DNA of 64,000 nucleotides from Austropuccinia psidii (lineage: Eukaryota; Basidiomycota; Pucciniomycetes; Pucciniales; Sphaerophragmiaceae), in the NCBI GenBank assembly GCA_023105745.1, contig JALGQZ010000009.1, forward strand, positions 17,346,564 to 17,410,563. Reading direction: 5' to 3'. Shown one piece after another: positions 25,075 through 37,935 of the stretch (positions are counted from its first letter, which is position 1; each line of letters starts with the position of its first letter). The notes beneath the pieces are model-generated. The model saw only the letters and a program-made list of their open reading frames with translations, did no database searches and was not told the DNA's origin. The translations under genes and the position numbers were made by a program.

Positions 25075-26146
25075 CTAAAAAAGAATGGGTATCTCAATTG
25101 TAAGGAGCTTTTATAAAATGATCCTCCTAGTGATTATAAATTTGAAAAGAGTTACTCTAATGTAAATAATGATTTTTAAGCTATTTAACCACTTCTGATC
25201 AACCTGAAACAATTTAAAATCAAAGTGAGTAAAAACAATCAGTTCATAATCTTGACAACTCTATAAAATCCATTTATCATGGTGTGATAAACATAATGCA
25301 ATTACTATCACTCAATATTAACATCATTCCCATGTCATATTTACTATTTGTTTTTTTATTTTACATAATAGAACTAATGATGGTTTTATAATTCTGTAAA
25401 CTTGAACCATCACAATTACTGTAGTTTCTATCCAAATCAATAACTTTCAGCATATAATGGTAGCCAGTGAGGTTTCAAATGAATAAATAAGATCCTATTA
25501 TTGAATCATCACAGATCTAATTTGAAAAAAGTTCCTTTTGAGTAGTTGTTTCCCATGAAACTCATAATTATAAGCTTTAATAAATCAATCTAAAATATTT
25601 ATGATAATATCATATGGACATAAGGTGGAGAAGAAGATATCTATGAGTATTTGGAGAATAATTCTTAGACTTATTGAACAGTCCAGTTGATATTATGGAA
25701 GATTTTCCATAAACACTTCCTTTTCCAAGAATATTGGTTCAGGATTTATTGGTATTACTAATAGCTATGAAGACTAAAGCTTATAAATATAATTCTTACT
25801 ATGATATGGTATAATTTCATTTCCAAACATATATTTTGAACCAATTCAACAGGATATATACAGTACTTAGTCTTACTGCTAACATTATAGCTAATTAAAT
25901 AGTTGTTTTGAAGAATTATTTTTTTGTTTTTTTGCTTAATCAGTAAGATTAGTAATCAAATCTAGTTTATGTTAGTATATTACCTCTAATTATTTAATTG
26001 AAAATTTTATATATCAAGTAAAGTGTAAATATTATTATATAATAATTCTTAAGTAATGAATAGCTATTTATTCCAAATATTTTAGTTATTTCAGCTATAA
26101 TTTTTCATTTCTCCGCTTTATAATTACATTTATCAATATAGATATT
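25075..26146. other. AT-rich DNA, nothing recognised
   Basis: About 1.1 kb between gypsy-B and the Harbinger-like element with no convincing gene or repeat. The final three bases ATT (26,144-26,146) are the left target duplication of the next element. Confidence 0.6.
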
Positions 26147-26439
26147 AGGGGGTTTCAAACTCACCAAATCACACCTTAAAATAATATAGGATTTGGTTTC
26201 CAAATTATAACATTAGAACCCAGGTTTCTCATTTGTAAATTACATGGGATTTTGACTGAGTCTCCTGGTATTTTAAGCAAATACCATGAATCTGGTATTC
26301 CAGCTTGAAACTAACCCATGTTAGTATTCACAATTAATGATTTATAACTGTAAAACACATTTTTCAACAAACTATTTGTAAAAATCTGATCAAAAATCTT
26401 ACAATCACTTCAAATTTCTTCAACCATATCATAGTTCCT

Positions 26440-27590
26440 TGCACCAAATGAAAACACATAAAGTCAAATATGAAGACCAACTTGGGTCTTCCTCATCCAT
26501 CAAGTCATTTGATACATAAAGATTATTTAACAATATTCAATTGGCTTTCAATAAAATCAAATTTTGAGTCATGTTTTGGTACCAGTGGCTCAAATTCAAT
26601 AGAAAATCCCCCTTTAACAAAAAATCATGTATTTCAGCCTATGACCATTGAGGTAAACAAAAAAAACTTCATTTCCTAAGACTTAACTCAAGAATCATTT
26701 GAGATCAATGGAAAAAATATAAAAAGAAGTATATTGCTTCTACAAAATTTGAAAATTTAACTGGGGCTGGAATAACTGAAGAAGATAAGAGTGAAGGTAT
26801 TAAATCAATGAGTGAAAATATTGAAATTATGTTTCCTTTCTATGTTGAAATGGATTCACTCTTTGTCCACGAGCCTAATATAAATCCCATTGCAAGCTAT
26901 GATTTGAAAGAAAAAGATAGCTTTAATAATAATTATGAAGATTAATTGTTAATGAATAAGGTAATTCATCATATCTATTTATTTTTACCTAAATTATGTG
27001 TGGTCATTTTAACGTTAAATGTTAATAATTTCTTATAATTACCTCTCAATCTTGATACTTTGCTGAAAAATGATGATAAGCTGATTCAGACAGAAATCCT
27101 TAATTATTAATCACTCAGTATTCTTGAACCTGATATTTTCAAATTCCAATGTTTATTATTTCTTCTTCCAGCTAAGTAAACTTATATCCCATTTCACACA
27201 AAAGCATAATCAATAATTGAACCCCAAATTGAATGGAAAGAGGGGGTCTAGGAAAAAGCCCATGTATATATTTTCTGGAATCTCTTCAAAAATGTATGTC
27301 TTCAAATTATCATTACTTTTCTCAAGCCTACTGAAAAAAGTATAGTTTTTATCCCATGAAACAAATGATAATTCTTGTTTGTAGTGGGACAAGGAGAGGC
27401 AGCATGGAGAGCAAGTGGGGAATATTGAAATTCAATGCTTTGAAGAATTGAAGTTACAAAAACAAATTGAGTTTGATGAGAAACAACACAACATGAAACA
27501 TGTGTTTGAAAAAGAAAAGTGATGACAGGAATTATAGCTTAATGAAATGTGATTCCAGATGGATCTCACTATAGCAGCATTTTTATCAAT
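26440..27590 (+). pseudogene. Myb/SANT-like accessory protein of the Harbinger element
   Basis: The open part at 26,470-26,679 has DYLTIFNWLSIKSNFESCFG followed by a PPLTKN block and FQPMTIEVNKKN. This resembles the SANT/Myb-like DNA-binding region of rust Harbinger companions (domain about residues 18-70). In other frames it is followed by TGAGITEEDKSEGIKSMSEN and MDSLFVHEPN, then an acidic stretch. Near 27,440-27,530 comes a charged helical tail with FEELKLQKQIEFDEKQHNMK, like the NAM-associated coiled coil. Stops and frameshifts separate the parts. In active elements this protein binds the ends and brings in the transposase. The identification is from remembered family features. Confidence 0.55.
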
Positions 27591-27599
27591 CAGGCCAAT

Positions 27600-29150
27600 C
27601 TTTGAGCTCAAACATATTCTGACATTAATATTTTTTGATCATGAGCTAACAGGTATAAACTATTTAATTTTAATCTGGTAGCTCATAAATAAAACATATC
27701 AATTATTTAATGGTGCCAAGAGATAATAAATGCACTCATACATTGAGGGCATTGTATTTTTCAGTTGTTCATTATGGTAATTAATTACCTATGGTTTATC
27801 CCAGATTTCATTTGTATACCAAAGAGTAATGAGTTTTACTTGTTTTTATGATAGCTTGTAGCTGAAATTTTCTTTTAAAACATTCAATTTCAAAGATTAA
27901 TTAAACTTTTCTGCTTATTGTGACAAAGTTTTAGCCACTTTTCTCTCCAGGGTATTTATGTTTACAAGGTGTGTTTGTTTTAATTTGGTGGTTTTTACGA
28001 AGAAAAATGGATTTTAATTTCACTCTTGGCTCAAATTTCAAATTCCAGCTTTCATGTGAAAATCCTAATTTAATTTATTTTTGAATTGGAATTTTGGATA
28101 ATTTTCCACTCAAATTTTATTTTCAAAATTTCATTTTGATTTTTTTTTCAAATTCAAATTTGAATATTACTGTTTTTTTCTAGATTTTTTTCTTGAAGAA
28201 TCAGTTCAATTGATCAAACTCCATTTGAGAAAATAAAATAAACTGGTATTTTTCTCTTTTAAATTCATCACTCAGCTCATTCTTACTAAAACTCAGTTCA
28301 TTTTTTTTTATGTTTTTTTAGAAATTAAAGTAATCCTTTTTTATTTATTTCTAATAATTATTGAAAACTAACTCATCCAGTGGGTTTTTTTAATTTTTCT
28401 TTCAAACTTCCTTATCATTAAATAGGAAATCGCCTCAACCATCTTCACCATCACCACCTATCACCCTTATATCATGAGCTCAATCACCCACCACCCATTC
28501 ATCCTTATTTCCAACCCCTTCACCAATCTCTGAACCCTGAAACCCATCCCTTCAATCCTGTCAGCCATCACCCACCACCCCAACATCATTACCTCCAACC
28601 AGCCTACCCACCCAGAACCTCCCAATCGTCACTCTGGGAGGTTCTATATTGAAAACAATGCAAATCAATGCAAATCAATGCAAATAGCTTTGTAATAAAT
28701 TTCTACCGAATCCCTAATTGTTTCTTAATCAATTAGAGCTCTCTTCAAGCCATTTCAATCCCAATAGCCCCAAATTTCTTTGGATGACCATCTGAAGCCT
28801 TCCAGGTTTTCTATCCCCCGGTCATTGATTTCTTTTATTTATTCTCATATTACTGATTTATATTCTCATTATTAATTATTTTCTTTATATTTAATAATCA
28901 TAATGGATGACGATGATTAAAAAATATTAATTTATATTATCAATACTAATTTTTTTCATCATCAAGAATGATGATTATTTTTTTTCTTTTTAATATTAAT
29001 CATCCATTTTTTTATGAATATTTTCTTTTAAATACTTCTTACTAACCCTTTCTATTGTTTAATTTGATTTTTTATATAGGGGTGGATTATTCATAAGGGA
29101 TTTACTTTTGCAATTTCATTTCAACCCATTCATTTCCCTTTATCTTTGAA
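27600..29150. other. non-coding middle of the Harbinger element
   Basis: T-rich then strongly C-biased sequence: about 28,430-28,620 is almost free of G on this strand. There follow a hairpin with 11-bp perfect arms (28,614-28,624 and 28,635-28,645), three 10-bp tandem copies of CAATGCAAAT (28,657-28,686 approximately) and an imperfect palindrome of about 100 bp (28,905-29,005). No gene is seen. Confidence 0.5.
28614..28645. repeat. perfect 11-bp stem hairpin
   Basis: AGAACCTCCCA (28,614-28,624) and TGGGAGGTTCT (28,635-28,645) are exact reverse complements around a 10-base loop. The hairpin closes a C-rich tract and is followed at once by short tandem repeats. It could be a transcription end signal or the tip of a small element; nothing decides between these. 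Confidence 0.6.
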
Positions 29151-29156
29151 GTTTAG

Positions 29157-30480
29157 AATGAACTCTTCTCCTCTCCCTCTCTCTCAAAATCAATCGTATG
29201 ATTTCAAGGTTAGGACTAAACCAGATATAGTACATCTTCAGAATTGTTCAAAATAATATATAACAGTTATTACTACTCTTGATTCAATTGTTAGGACTAA
29301 ACCAAATATAGAAAATCATGGATCTGATAATACAAATCCCAATCATAAAAGAAAACTCACCCAAAGTCAAAGACAACATACCCAGGATTTGAAACAAATA
29401 ACCTCACAGCTTGGGCATTCCAACAGAGCATATAGAAATATCTCATCCAGCCCAATGTATATGAAATATGATGATTCCACATGACCAAAACTTCCATCAA
29501 TTGAAACTCTTCCTCATCCTTATTCAATCATTGATAAAGCCAAGAATCCTTCCTTACCAGTTTTCATTTATTAAATCACCCCATTTGAAAATTCTTCTGC
29601 CAAATCTCAAATCTTGAACAATCTCATTTTGACTTTAATGAGCTTATCCAAAAATAGAAAAGAAATAGAAACCAATGAAAATCCCTTTGGGGGAATCATT
29701 AAAGGTATTGGCTTTTTTCCAGGTTCAGATTTTGGAAAATCTGCAGGTGTGTAACATTTTTTGATTTTTAAATCAATAATTGATGTTTTTTACTCCCAAA
29801 AATCTGGTTTGACACCATATTAAATTTAAAAAGATAATCTTAAATGGAAAAAACTCAAAAGATATGAGAATTTCATTTTCCTAAATGAGCTGAAAATGAA
29901 AATCAAGAATTAATGGACGCTTAAAAATTACCAAGTTTCAGTAACCTTGAATGGATTTTAACCAATAAAAAAGAAGAATGCAAATTATTTACAAATATCA
30001 TTGTCACTCAAGATAATTTTTTTAATAAGCTGCATCAAGATATTAATTATTTCAATTCCTGGATTTATGGTATCTTTTTTTTCCAAAAATGAATTCATCC
30101 ACTTCCAACTTTATGCACCCAAACTGGAAATGGATTGCACTTCCCCAAATTGAAAATGGAGAGTTATTTTTCAAAGAAACCTGAAATAATGGAAATTCTA
30201 TGGAAGAAATCATAAATATTCTATCATACATTGAAACCTCCTCCATAAATTCCTCATTTCAGATGTTCTTTTCCAATAAATTGCGAATTGTTTGATTTAG
30301 GTGAGAAATTTTTAAAAATGACACCTGCTGAGATCAAATCAAAATTATACAGTTACTCAGAAAGATATGCAGGACCTAAAGAGAGCTAAAAGCTAAAAGT
30401 TATAAATAGTTTCATTTTATCAATCACATCTCCTCTCCATTGTAGGCTTTGTAATTTAGTACATAAGCAAATAATCATGA
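29157..30480 (+). pseudogene. unrecognised broken reading inside the Harbinger element
   Basis: From ATG at about 29,157 (M-N-S-S-P-L-P-L-S-Q-N-Q-S-Y-D-F) a reading with few stops runs to about 29,580, then in broken pieces beyond. It is rich in Ser, Asn and Gln and repeats the phrase V-R-T-K-P-(D/N)-I twice about 100 bp apart. I do not recognise a domain. It may be a second open frame of the element or a captured or inserted sequence. Coding potential is suggested only by the long low-stop stretch. Confidence 0.3.
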
Positions 30481-30489
30481 TAAAATTCA

Positions 30490-31440
30490 AAATTCATTAT
30501 CTTTCCATGCCAAAGTTATTGGCTTAATTTTCTTATTCATATCTAAAGAATCTTTCCCATTTTCCATTATCAAGAGATTTCCTACTTGTGGTGGATAATC
30601 ATCTTCATATAAATCAAACCATCCATTGCCAATTTGTGCTAACATATTATGTAAAATCTTACAAAAAATGACTCAGCGAACAAAGTATTGAATTTCTTTA
30701 TTATCTCTCATTTTATCTTGCATTTCCCTTAGAGAAAAACACCAAACCTCAAGAATTACATTTATTACCCTTGGTTTTTCTATACAGCAATTTAAAGCAC
30801 AGTTGTCTTAATTCTGCTCCACAACTCTGTTATATGCTGTGAAAACCCAAGGAAAGTTTTCACATGCTGAATTGGCTAGTAAGTGCTGCTCTTTTCTATA
30901 TAGTTCTTGAGGGTTTTGTGCCATTTTCATATTTTGATATACAATTTAGTCATGAGGTGAGCCAGCACACCCAACATGTAGGGCAGTGAACTGTTTTTTA
31001 TATTGAAAACCAGTTTTATTAACATAGAATACCTTAACTTTGAATAATCAGTCAAAATTAAATCACATATTAAAATTACAAATCTTCCCTTTTTATATGA
31101 TCAAAATAGTATTCACCATCATTTGGGGGTCTTTTTGATAATGGTATGAGAATCCCATCAATAAATCCAATGCACCCAGGAAAGCCTTCCCCCTGCATAG
31201 ATTGTGAAATATCTCTGTGCTGTTCTATTTTTGGCCACACAATCATTCTTCTCTTCAGATTTATTAATATACTAATAGCTCTTTGAGTATATAAAACAAT
31301 AGCCTCATGGGTAATTCCAAACAACATTCCAATTTTCTGCAAAGCTGTCCCATTTTCATTTAATAGTAACCTTAATAATGCCACCGCCAATTGTATGGAA
31401 GGCTCACCTTTTTTTTGCGATTAAGTTTGAAACATTTCAT
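30490..31440 (-). pseudogene. PIF/Harbinger DDE transposase remnant
   Basis: Minus strand. The open piece 31,390-31,076 has a helical N-terminal part and then GFPGCIGFIDGILIPLSKRP with the first catalytic Asp (codon 31,159-31,157), followed by DGEYYFD, diagnostic of DDE_Tnp_4. Downstream in broken frames come HVGCAGSPHD and LLANSACENFPWVFTAY, where the second catalytic Asp (normally LLADSAY) is Asn at 30,873-30,871. Then come R-V-I-N..., SLREMQDKMRDNKEIQYF and LAQIGNGWFDLYEDD. The third catalytic residue region is not preserved. Stops and frameshifts rule out an active enzyme, which would cut and join the element ends. Confidence 0.75.
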
Positions 31441-32054
31441 CATCTAGAATCTGTGCCACCAATTTTTTGAATCATTCATGTGTTTTGCAAAAAACTTGGA
31501 AAAACTTTACAAATGATAAGGTTTTTAAATCCTTCAATGTATACATGTAATGTGAAGAATATCTTCTATTAGGATTGATTTATCTTTGTGATGTTACCAT
31601 ATTTGATATTTTTATATCTTCTTTAATATCTGAATCGCTATCAGAGTCAAAAGCATCCATGAACTGAAGCTATTTTGATGTCTGAGGTAGAGGTAACCTT
31701 TGGGATGCCTTTGGCATCGTAAATGAGTAAGATTTCTATAGAAGATTAAATTTAAAAAAAAAGCTTTAAGAAAATCCAATGATATTCGTATTTTATGCAA
31801 TATAAGGGAAGCTTCATGTAATTATATATTTAGTTAATGAGGTTTTTATCAAAAATATAATTCTTTTAGTGAAGCCAAAGGTGGGATTTTAGTATCACAA
31901 ATTGGGATTCAGAGGCAAAAACCCAGGTTTTTTGTACCTCAGAAAATTGCACCTCTTGAGGTGTGGGAGTTCCTAAATCCCAAAAATTTAATTTGAAATT
32001 TGGGTAAAAAACACAGCATTTTGAGTGTGGGATTTTGTAACTGTGACAGCCCCT

Positions 32055-35000
32055 ATTATGGAAAAGATAAGAATTATGAGATAATAATTGTTCTCTTATC
32101 AATTTTCTTTTTTGTGAGCTTATTGAGTATTCTATACCACCTCAAAGGCTTGGAAAAATTATTTGAACATACATTTAGCTCATGTAATCTGAAAAAAAAT
32201 ATTTTGAGGGAGATTTATAAATGTCTAGTTGTCATGAATTTTTTTTAGTATTCTTTGAGAGTTAGTTTTGGAAATTAATGTCATGGTCAAGATATATGAG
32301 TTTCAGAAATGAATTTAACACAAGAAAAGTAAAATTTGACAAGTTTTACCAAATTCTCCCATTCTTTATAAAAATGATCCTTAAGTAATTCTTTGGGAGT
32401 CAGTTATTTCCTTATAAAGAATAAAATGAAAACCAAAGATTATTTTTGGTCAAAAATGCTAAAACCATTCAGATTAATACAGGTTTTTACCATTTTCCTT
32501 TCTTATTATTATATGCAACACTTTTATTTTTTTATTTTTCTTGAAGAAAATTGTGAGCCTTGAGGTATATTTCACTCACCCAAATAGCAAAAAGTCAATA
32601 TTAAAAAAATGTGAACTATGCATAACCAATAAGTCATGCATATATACAAAATCTATCATTTTTTATCTCAGAAAAGATGAATAACTTTTTTGTGAGTAAT
32701 TAAATCCATGTATTTAAGGCCAGATTTGGATTCTACACAATAATGCACCTATGGTAGCTTCATAGAGACAATAAGCTTTAATTAGCTTTATGAGGTGGTA
32801 ATATGGAAAATAATTCAAAACCACATCATCAATACCACATGAAAGAATTGTGAAAAAATTTGTTTTTCTCAGTTTCACACCAAAATAATGGGAATGTGAA
32901 AAATCCCATGTTACATATACACTAAGATTAGTGTTATTCATGTTTGTGGCACTTTGGACTTTAGTATTCTTGCATATAATTTTTATGATACACTCATAGT
33001 GGATATCAGTCTTGAAGCCTGAATTGCTATTTTTGGCATGAAAATAGCTAAGGGGGACAAAATACATCCAAGAGAGCTAGAGTGCCAATTTTCTGAGGTC
33101 TCAAAGGTGTAAATATCTCTAAAGCTTGAATTCATGTCTTATCATGGCCCAACTAGTATGCTAAAAACTTTTGGGAACTTGGTTACCAAGTTAAAGTCCC
33201 ATGAAATCATGCAAAAATAGCAAATAAGCTGCTATTTTGATGTGACAAGGAAGTGATGAGCAACTCTGACTTCTGTCACCATGTCAATTATTAATGATTT
33301 TCCATGGCTCAACCTTAAAAGATTAATTGAAACCCCTTTGGGACTAGTATCCATGTATTTACCTCAAGGAAACCAGCTATTAATGTGCTATTTGCAATTA
33401 TACATAGAAATAAGGTAAAAACTTCAAAAAATCATTCAAGATAAAATTATTGAAGGATATTTCTGAAGCTTTCAGGGTCAATTTAGAAATGGGTATTTCA
33501 TATAAAAACCAAAAATAATTATGAACTCATAATTCAAATTAAACGTTTTACTTACAGTCCATTTTTGATGATTCCATGTGAAACACTGAATCTTCAAAAA
33601 CTCACATAAAATACAGTCTGGGATGAAATTTCCAATCAAATTGAAAACTTTGAGAAATTAATATTTATTTTGAAATAAAATAATATTGACAGTTTTTACT
33701 CTTTTATTTCTTGATCATAAATGGGCTGGTAGTCACATAAAATGATTTAATCAAGTAATTATGATAATCTTACATGATAACAGGTGATGTAAGCACTAAT
33801 AAAAATATTATTAATGGTTTTTCACTAATTATTTCTTCATTTTTTGCAATTACACACTTCTGTGAGCTTCTGTTGACTTAAAAGAGGCCTTCTCTTGCTG
33901 TTTTTTCCAAATCATCTTATTATTCAAACATATCATTAGTACCAACAAGTAAGTATTAGTTAAATCTTTTCTTGATTGTTTTGGATATTTCAGAATCAAT
34001 CAGAAAGATTTTAAAGCATAGAAATATACCATTTCCAATATTATTCAACATTTGTATTTTCTTATTTCTGTTATAGCTCAAATTTTGATCTTTTAAATCC
34101 ACAAATGATCCACCAAATCACTCTACCAATTCTTTTCAAGGTATTATTTGATTATTAGTGAGCTTTTTCACCTAACGCTTAAATTTTTTCTCTATTTATG
34201 GTTTTTCGTCAAAAATTATCTTTATAATAATTCTCGCAAAAGATCACTTTATATTATTTTAATAAGAAGCTTTATTCATAATACTTTGTGTAATTGATTC
34301 TAGCAGACAATTACTGCTTACTGTTATAATCACTAGTTGTGTATAGAAAGTAAAAAAAATAATTAAGAAATTTATTTATTTGTGGTTATAATAAGCTTAA
34401 CTATTATATTTCATAATAACAATCATAGTACTCTTGATTAATAGTAATATTATCAAGATTTTCATAGACACATTGTAAAAAATACCAAAATATTACCTAA
34501 TGCAGTTCATTCAATTAATCAATCAGAATGATCCAAAAACACCTTTTTTTGAGAAAATTTACAAATCTTAGACAGAAAAAATTGAAAGTTGTACATCCTA
34601 TCTTGAATAATTATTCAAATTTTAATTGGGCTTCAGAATTTGTTTTTCTCAAGATAATAAATTATAATATTAAAGTATTAAATTTGATAATTATTTATTT
34701 AAAGTAGTAAAGACTTACTATTCATAAATCCAGAAATAAATTTATTTGATTTTATCTTAGGCCTTTGCTAGACACATGTTGCAAATTTCTGAAGACATGA
34801 TGTATCAATTCCCCTTGGGGTTTTGGGGAACAAACAACACATTTGAACACTGAAAAATGCTTCAAAAATTTAATCTTCAAACAAAAAAGAATAACCTCAA
34901 ATACAAAAAGGGAACCAAGCAAAACATAAAAAAAATCTATCTTGAATTTTTCTTAAAGAATTTACCTTTTTTGAAAAAATTAAGAAAGCTCTTTTGTATT

Positions 35001-36417
35001 TTCTTTCTTATGAAAAAAAGATTTTTATAAGTGAGTTCAAATACCCAATTACTCTTTTCCTTCCTACCATACCTTTGGACGCTTTTGATTGTTAGGTTTA
35101 TCTTATTTTTTTACAAAAAAAAGTCCAAAATCTTCTATAAAATAAAATTACTTTTTTCCATTTTTTTTATGAAAATTTTAATTATTTTTGAAAAAAAAGA
35201 ATAATGGAAATATAATAAAATAATAATTTATACTTCTTATAAAAAATATTGAATTTTTTTTACATGTTCATATTTTTTTGATATTCTCATATTTTCATCT
35301 TTTTTTGTACTAGTATTTTTCTAACTAAAAAATCATCAGTATCCAAAAATTGTACCAAAATCAGGAAATTTATGTGAGCATTCCTTCCTTGATACCTCCA
35401 AATTTTTCCCCAATTTTTGGTTTAAGAATAAAAAAAGGCTACCTCTAAGCATATCCCTTTATTAGAATCCATAAAAAATTACTTTTATTAGGAACATTTG
35501 TTTTCACAAAAAAACCTAAAATGTTGATTTGGCCATTTTTGACTAATATGAGTCTTTTGAATATCATTCTTTTATTTCTAATGGGAAAAAAGAATCAAAA
35601 AATGAATAAGAGTTACATTTTTTCCTTGAAACAATTTTGAAGGGCAAAATGGCAATTTAGAATGTGCCTAGAAAAAAACAGCATGCATCAAGCACCATAA
35701 TTTTCTTCGCGTGCACATGGGTCCCTGGCCTGTACTTAGCAATTCTCCAGTTTGCATGTAGAAATTCCCTTATTTGATTTTGTTTTATTCCATTTTATTA
35801 AATTTAATTAAAAAAATAAAGCTGAAATATTGAGAGTACTCTTATAAATGGTTTTTATTTGAAATGAATTTTAAGCTTATAAATGCATAATTAATTGCAA
35901 TTTTTGAAAAAAATTGATTTTATTTTCTTTTTTTTCAAAAGAATTTACTCATTAGGTTTTCAGAATGAAGCTTAAGCTTAAAGATGAAAATATTGAGTAA
36001 CTATTGTTTATTCTAGTTGTTATTATACTTGATACTATTCAGTTCATCACTAATTCAAGCTATATATGGATTGGAATTTTTTCCAAAATTGAAAAATCAT
36101 TCAATCTCTTGATTAAATTTTGAAATAAAAGAAATTCTTAGCTCTTCAGTTTAAAATAAGAGAAAGTTTATATTGATACTTGGAGTTTTTTGGAAAAACC
36201 TTTGATGTTTTAGTATTTTAATATACATTAGAGTAATTAATTGACTCTTAAAATCCCCACTTAATGGAAATTCTCCAGTTTCTTATATCATAATTGATGC
36301 GAAATGACATATAATATCCATATTGTGAATTTAGTATACTTCATCTTATATAAGCTCATATCAAGATCAAACAAATAGCTTTCCTCAGTAAAAATATTAC
36401 TCTTCATCATTAGGTGG
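32055..36417. other. AT-rich DNA with one LTR fragment
   Basis: No supported gene. The longest frame (33,067-32,714, minus) has no recognisable motif. At 34,370-34,480 about 110 bp resemble the last part of the gypsy-B LTRs (TTTGTGG.TATAATAA ... AT.TTATCAAGATTTTCATAGA). The rest, including long A/T homopolymer-rich stretches around 35,100-35,300, is unassigned. Confidence 0.55.
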
Positions 36418-36422
36418 AATCT

Positions 36423-37935
36423 TGTCACAGCCATGGAAATTACCCTCCTGGACTCCATATGGCATATCAGTGCCATATCAATCTTATGGCAATTTGTCCA
36501 TATCCATAATCACTGGCCAAACTGGCCCTCTCATCTTCTCAGGCCTTTTATGGTCATTTCACTCCTTGGGCCAACCTGGCCCCTTCACTATCATCAGGCC
36601 TTTCCAGGCCATTCTCTGCTTTTGGGCACTTTCAGGTATCTTCCAGTCAACAGGGAAAATACAGCCCAAAAGCCTGTATTTGGCTTTCTAAGCTTTAAAT
36701 ACAGTTTTGTGCACTTTTGTGCATTTTGCGCATTTTTGCTGTATTCAGCTGTATATTCTATTTTCCCATGTATTATGGGAAATATGTCCAAAAGGCCATA
36801 TCAGGCCTTTTGGGGCTTAATTGCCAGTTTTGTTCATTTTGCGCAATTTTGCGCATTTTGCGCATGTTTCTGCACTTTGCGCAAATACAGTTTTAAAGCT
36901 GTATGAGCTGTATTTGGCCAATACACCAAGAAACACCTCTTCACCTATGAATTCACCCAAAACCCAATTTTCACTCACAAAGACCTTTGGCCACTTTCAC
37001 CCTTCAGCAACTCAAATTGTCATAAATTGTGTTATACACCATTCTGCACCTTTTTTACCAGCAATTCAATGGTTTCAATATCAGAGGGGTAATTCAACAT
37101 TCCATAAGTCACCAAAGTGGCATGTCATCCAGAGGACCCATCAAGGCTCAAGTGCAGGTGTAATTTCTCAAAGACCAATGACGCCATCAGGAATTCATTG
37201 GTTATTCTCACTTCAAGTATTCCCTCCAAGGGAATACTTTTAATTCATTCCCAAGGCGTATTCAAGAGTTAGTTCCAAACAGGTTGTCAATTTTCAATTC
37301 TCCATCAATCCAACTTGGAAACAACATTCATTTCAATACAGTCTGGATTCATCAAAACCTGTATTTCAATCATAAATCATGGGAAAATCATTCAACACAG
37401 TTCATTTCCCAATCTGGAAAGGTATACACTTCATCAAGCTGTCAATACAGCTTCAAGGATTCAATACAGACAAGCTGTCAGCCTGAAGGAGTCAAGCTCT
37501 CACCTTTTCACATATACCAGCCTTCTTTGACCCTGGGGGGTTTTCCCCCAGTTAACTAATATATTTTTATTTTATTTTATCTTTATTTATCTTACAGTTT
37601 TTGTTAAGTGAATACTGATATTATCAAGTCAGTCATTTATCACATTTTCTCTTTTCTTTCTTCACCTGTCAATTGATATTTGGTGGTAATATCCTTACTA
37701 ATTCCATTGTTCATTTTGGCAGGTTGAAACAGTGATTAAGGACTTACTTGGTTGGCTCTTTGACCATTTGGCTTCTCATTCCTCTTATTGCATCTCATCT
37801 TTGTACTTGCATTATTCTTAGAGAAATCCAATTCTTCATTTTTATTTTCTTTATTCTTTTGGAGTCTTCCAAGTGAGTTCCCTGATTGCTGAGTGCCAAG
37901 CCACTCTTGTTTTCTGTCCAAGAGCCCCTGTGACA
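36423..37935 (+). repeat. 5' LTR of gypsy-A
   Basis: A 1,513-bp repeat with ends TGTCACAGCC and CCCCTGTGACA. It carries GGCC-rich 5' sequence, many AATACAG words, and four GCGCA copies within TTTTGCGCA-like units at 36,841-36,883. Conserved CCCCCAGTTAAC and GTCAGTCATTTA blocks lie near the 3' end. Open frames within it are by-products. The bases after it (TTATATTAATTAAC) do not start with TGG, so no tRNA primer site is recognised. Confidence 0.95.

Larger units (their letters stand above)
26147..32054. mobile_element. decayed PIF/Harbinger DNA transposon
   Basis: The left end reads AGGGGGTTTCAAACTCACCA and the right end, reverse-complemented, AGGGGCTGTCACAGTTACAA. Similarity continues for about 35 bp (roughly 28 matches with one gap). 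Both outer flanks are ATT (26,144-26,146; 32,055-32,057), a 3-bp duplication as expected of this superfamily. Inside are a Myb/SANT-like accessory gene remnant on the plus strand and a DDE transposase remnant on the minus strand, the two proteins typical of PIF/Harbinger. At 5.9 kb it is long for the family, and about 2.5 kb in the middle is unassigned, so later insertions are likely. Confidence 0.7.

Noticed and set aside
28614..28645. Helitron 3' end
   Set aside because: A hairpin is present, but no CTRR terminus follows at the right distance and no Rep/helicase coding is seen.
36433..37559. Open frames inside the gypsy-A LTRs (also 44,391-45,591) as genes
   Set aside because: They sit wholly within LTR sequence, overlap in several frames and differ between the two LTRs by frameshifts.
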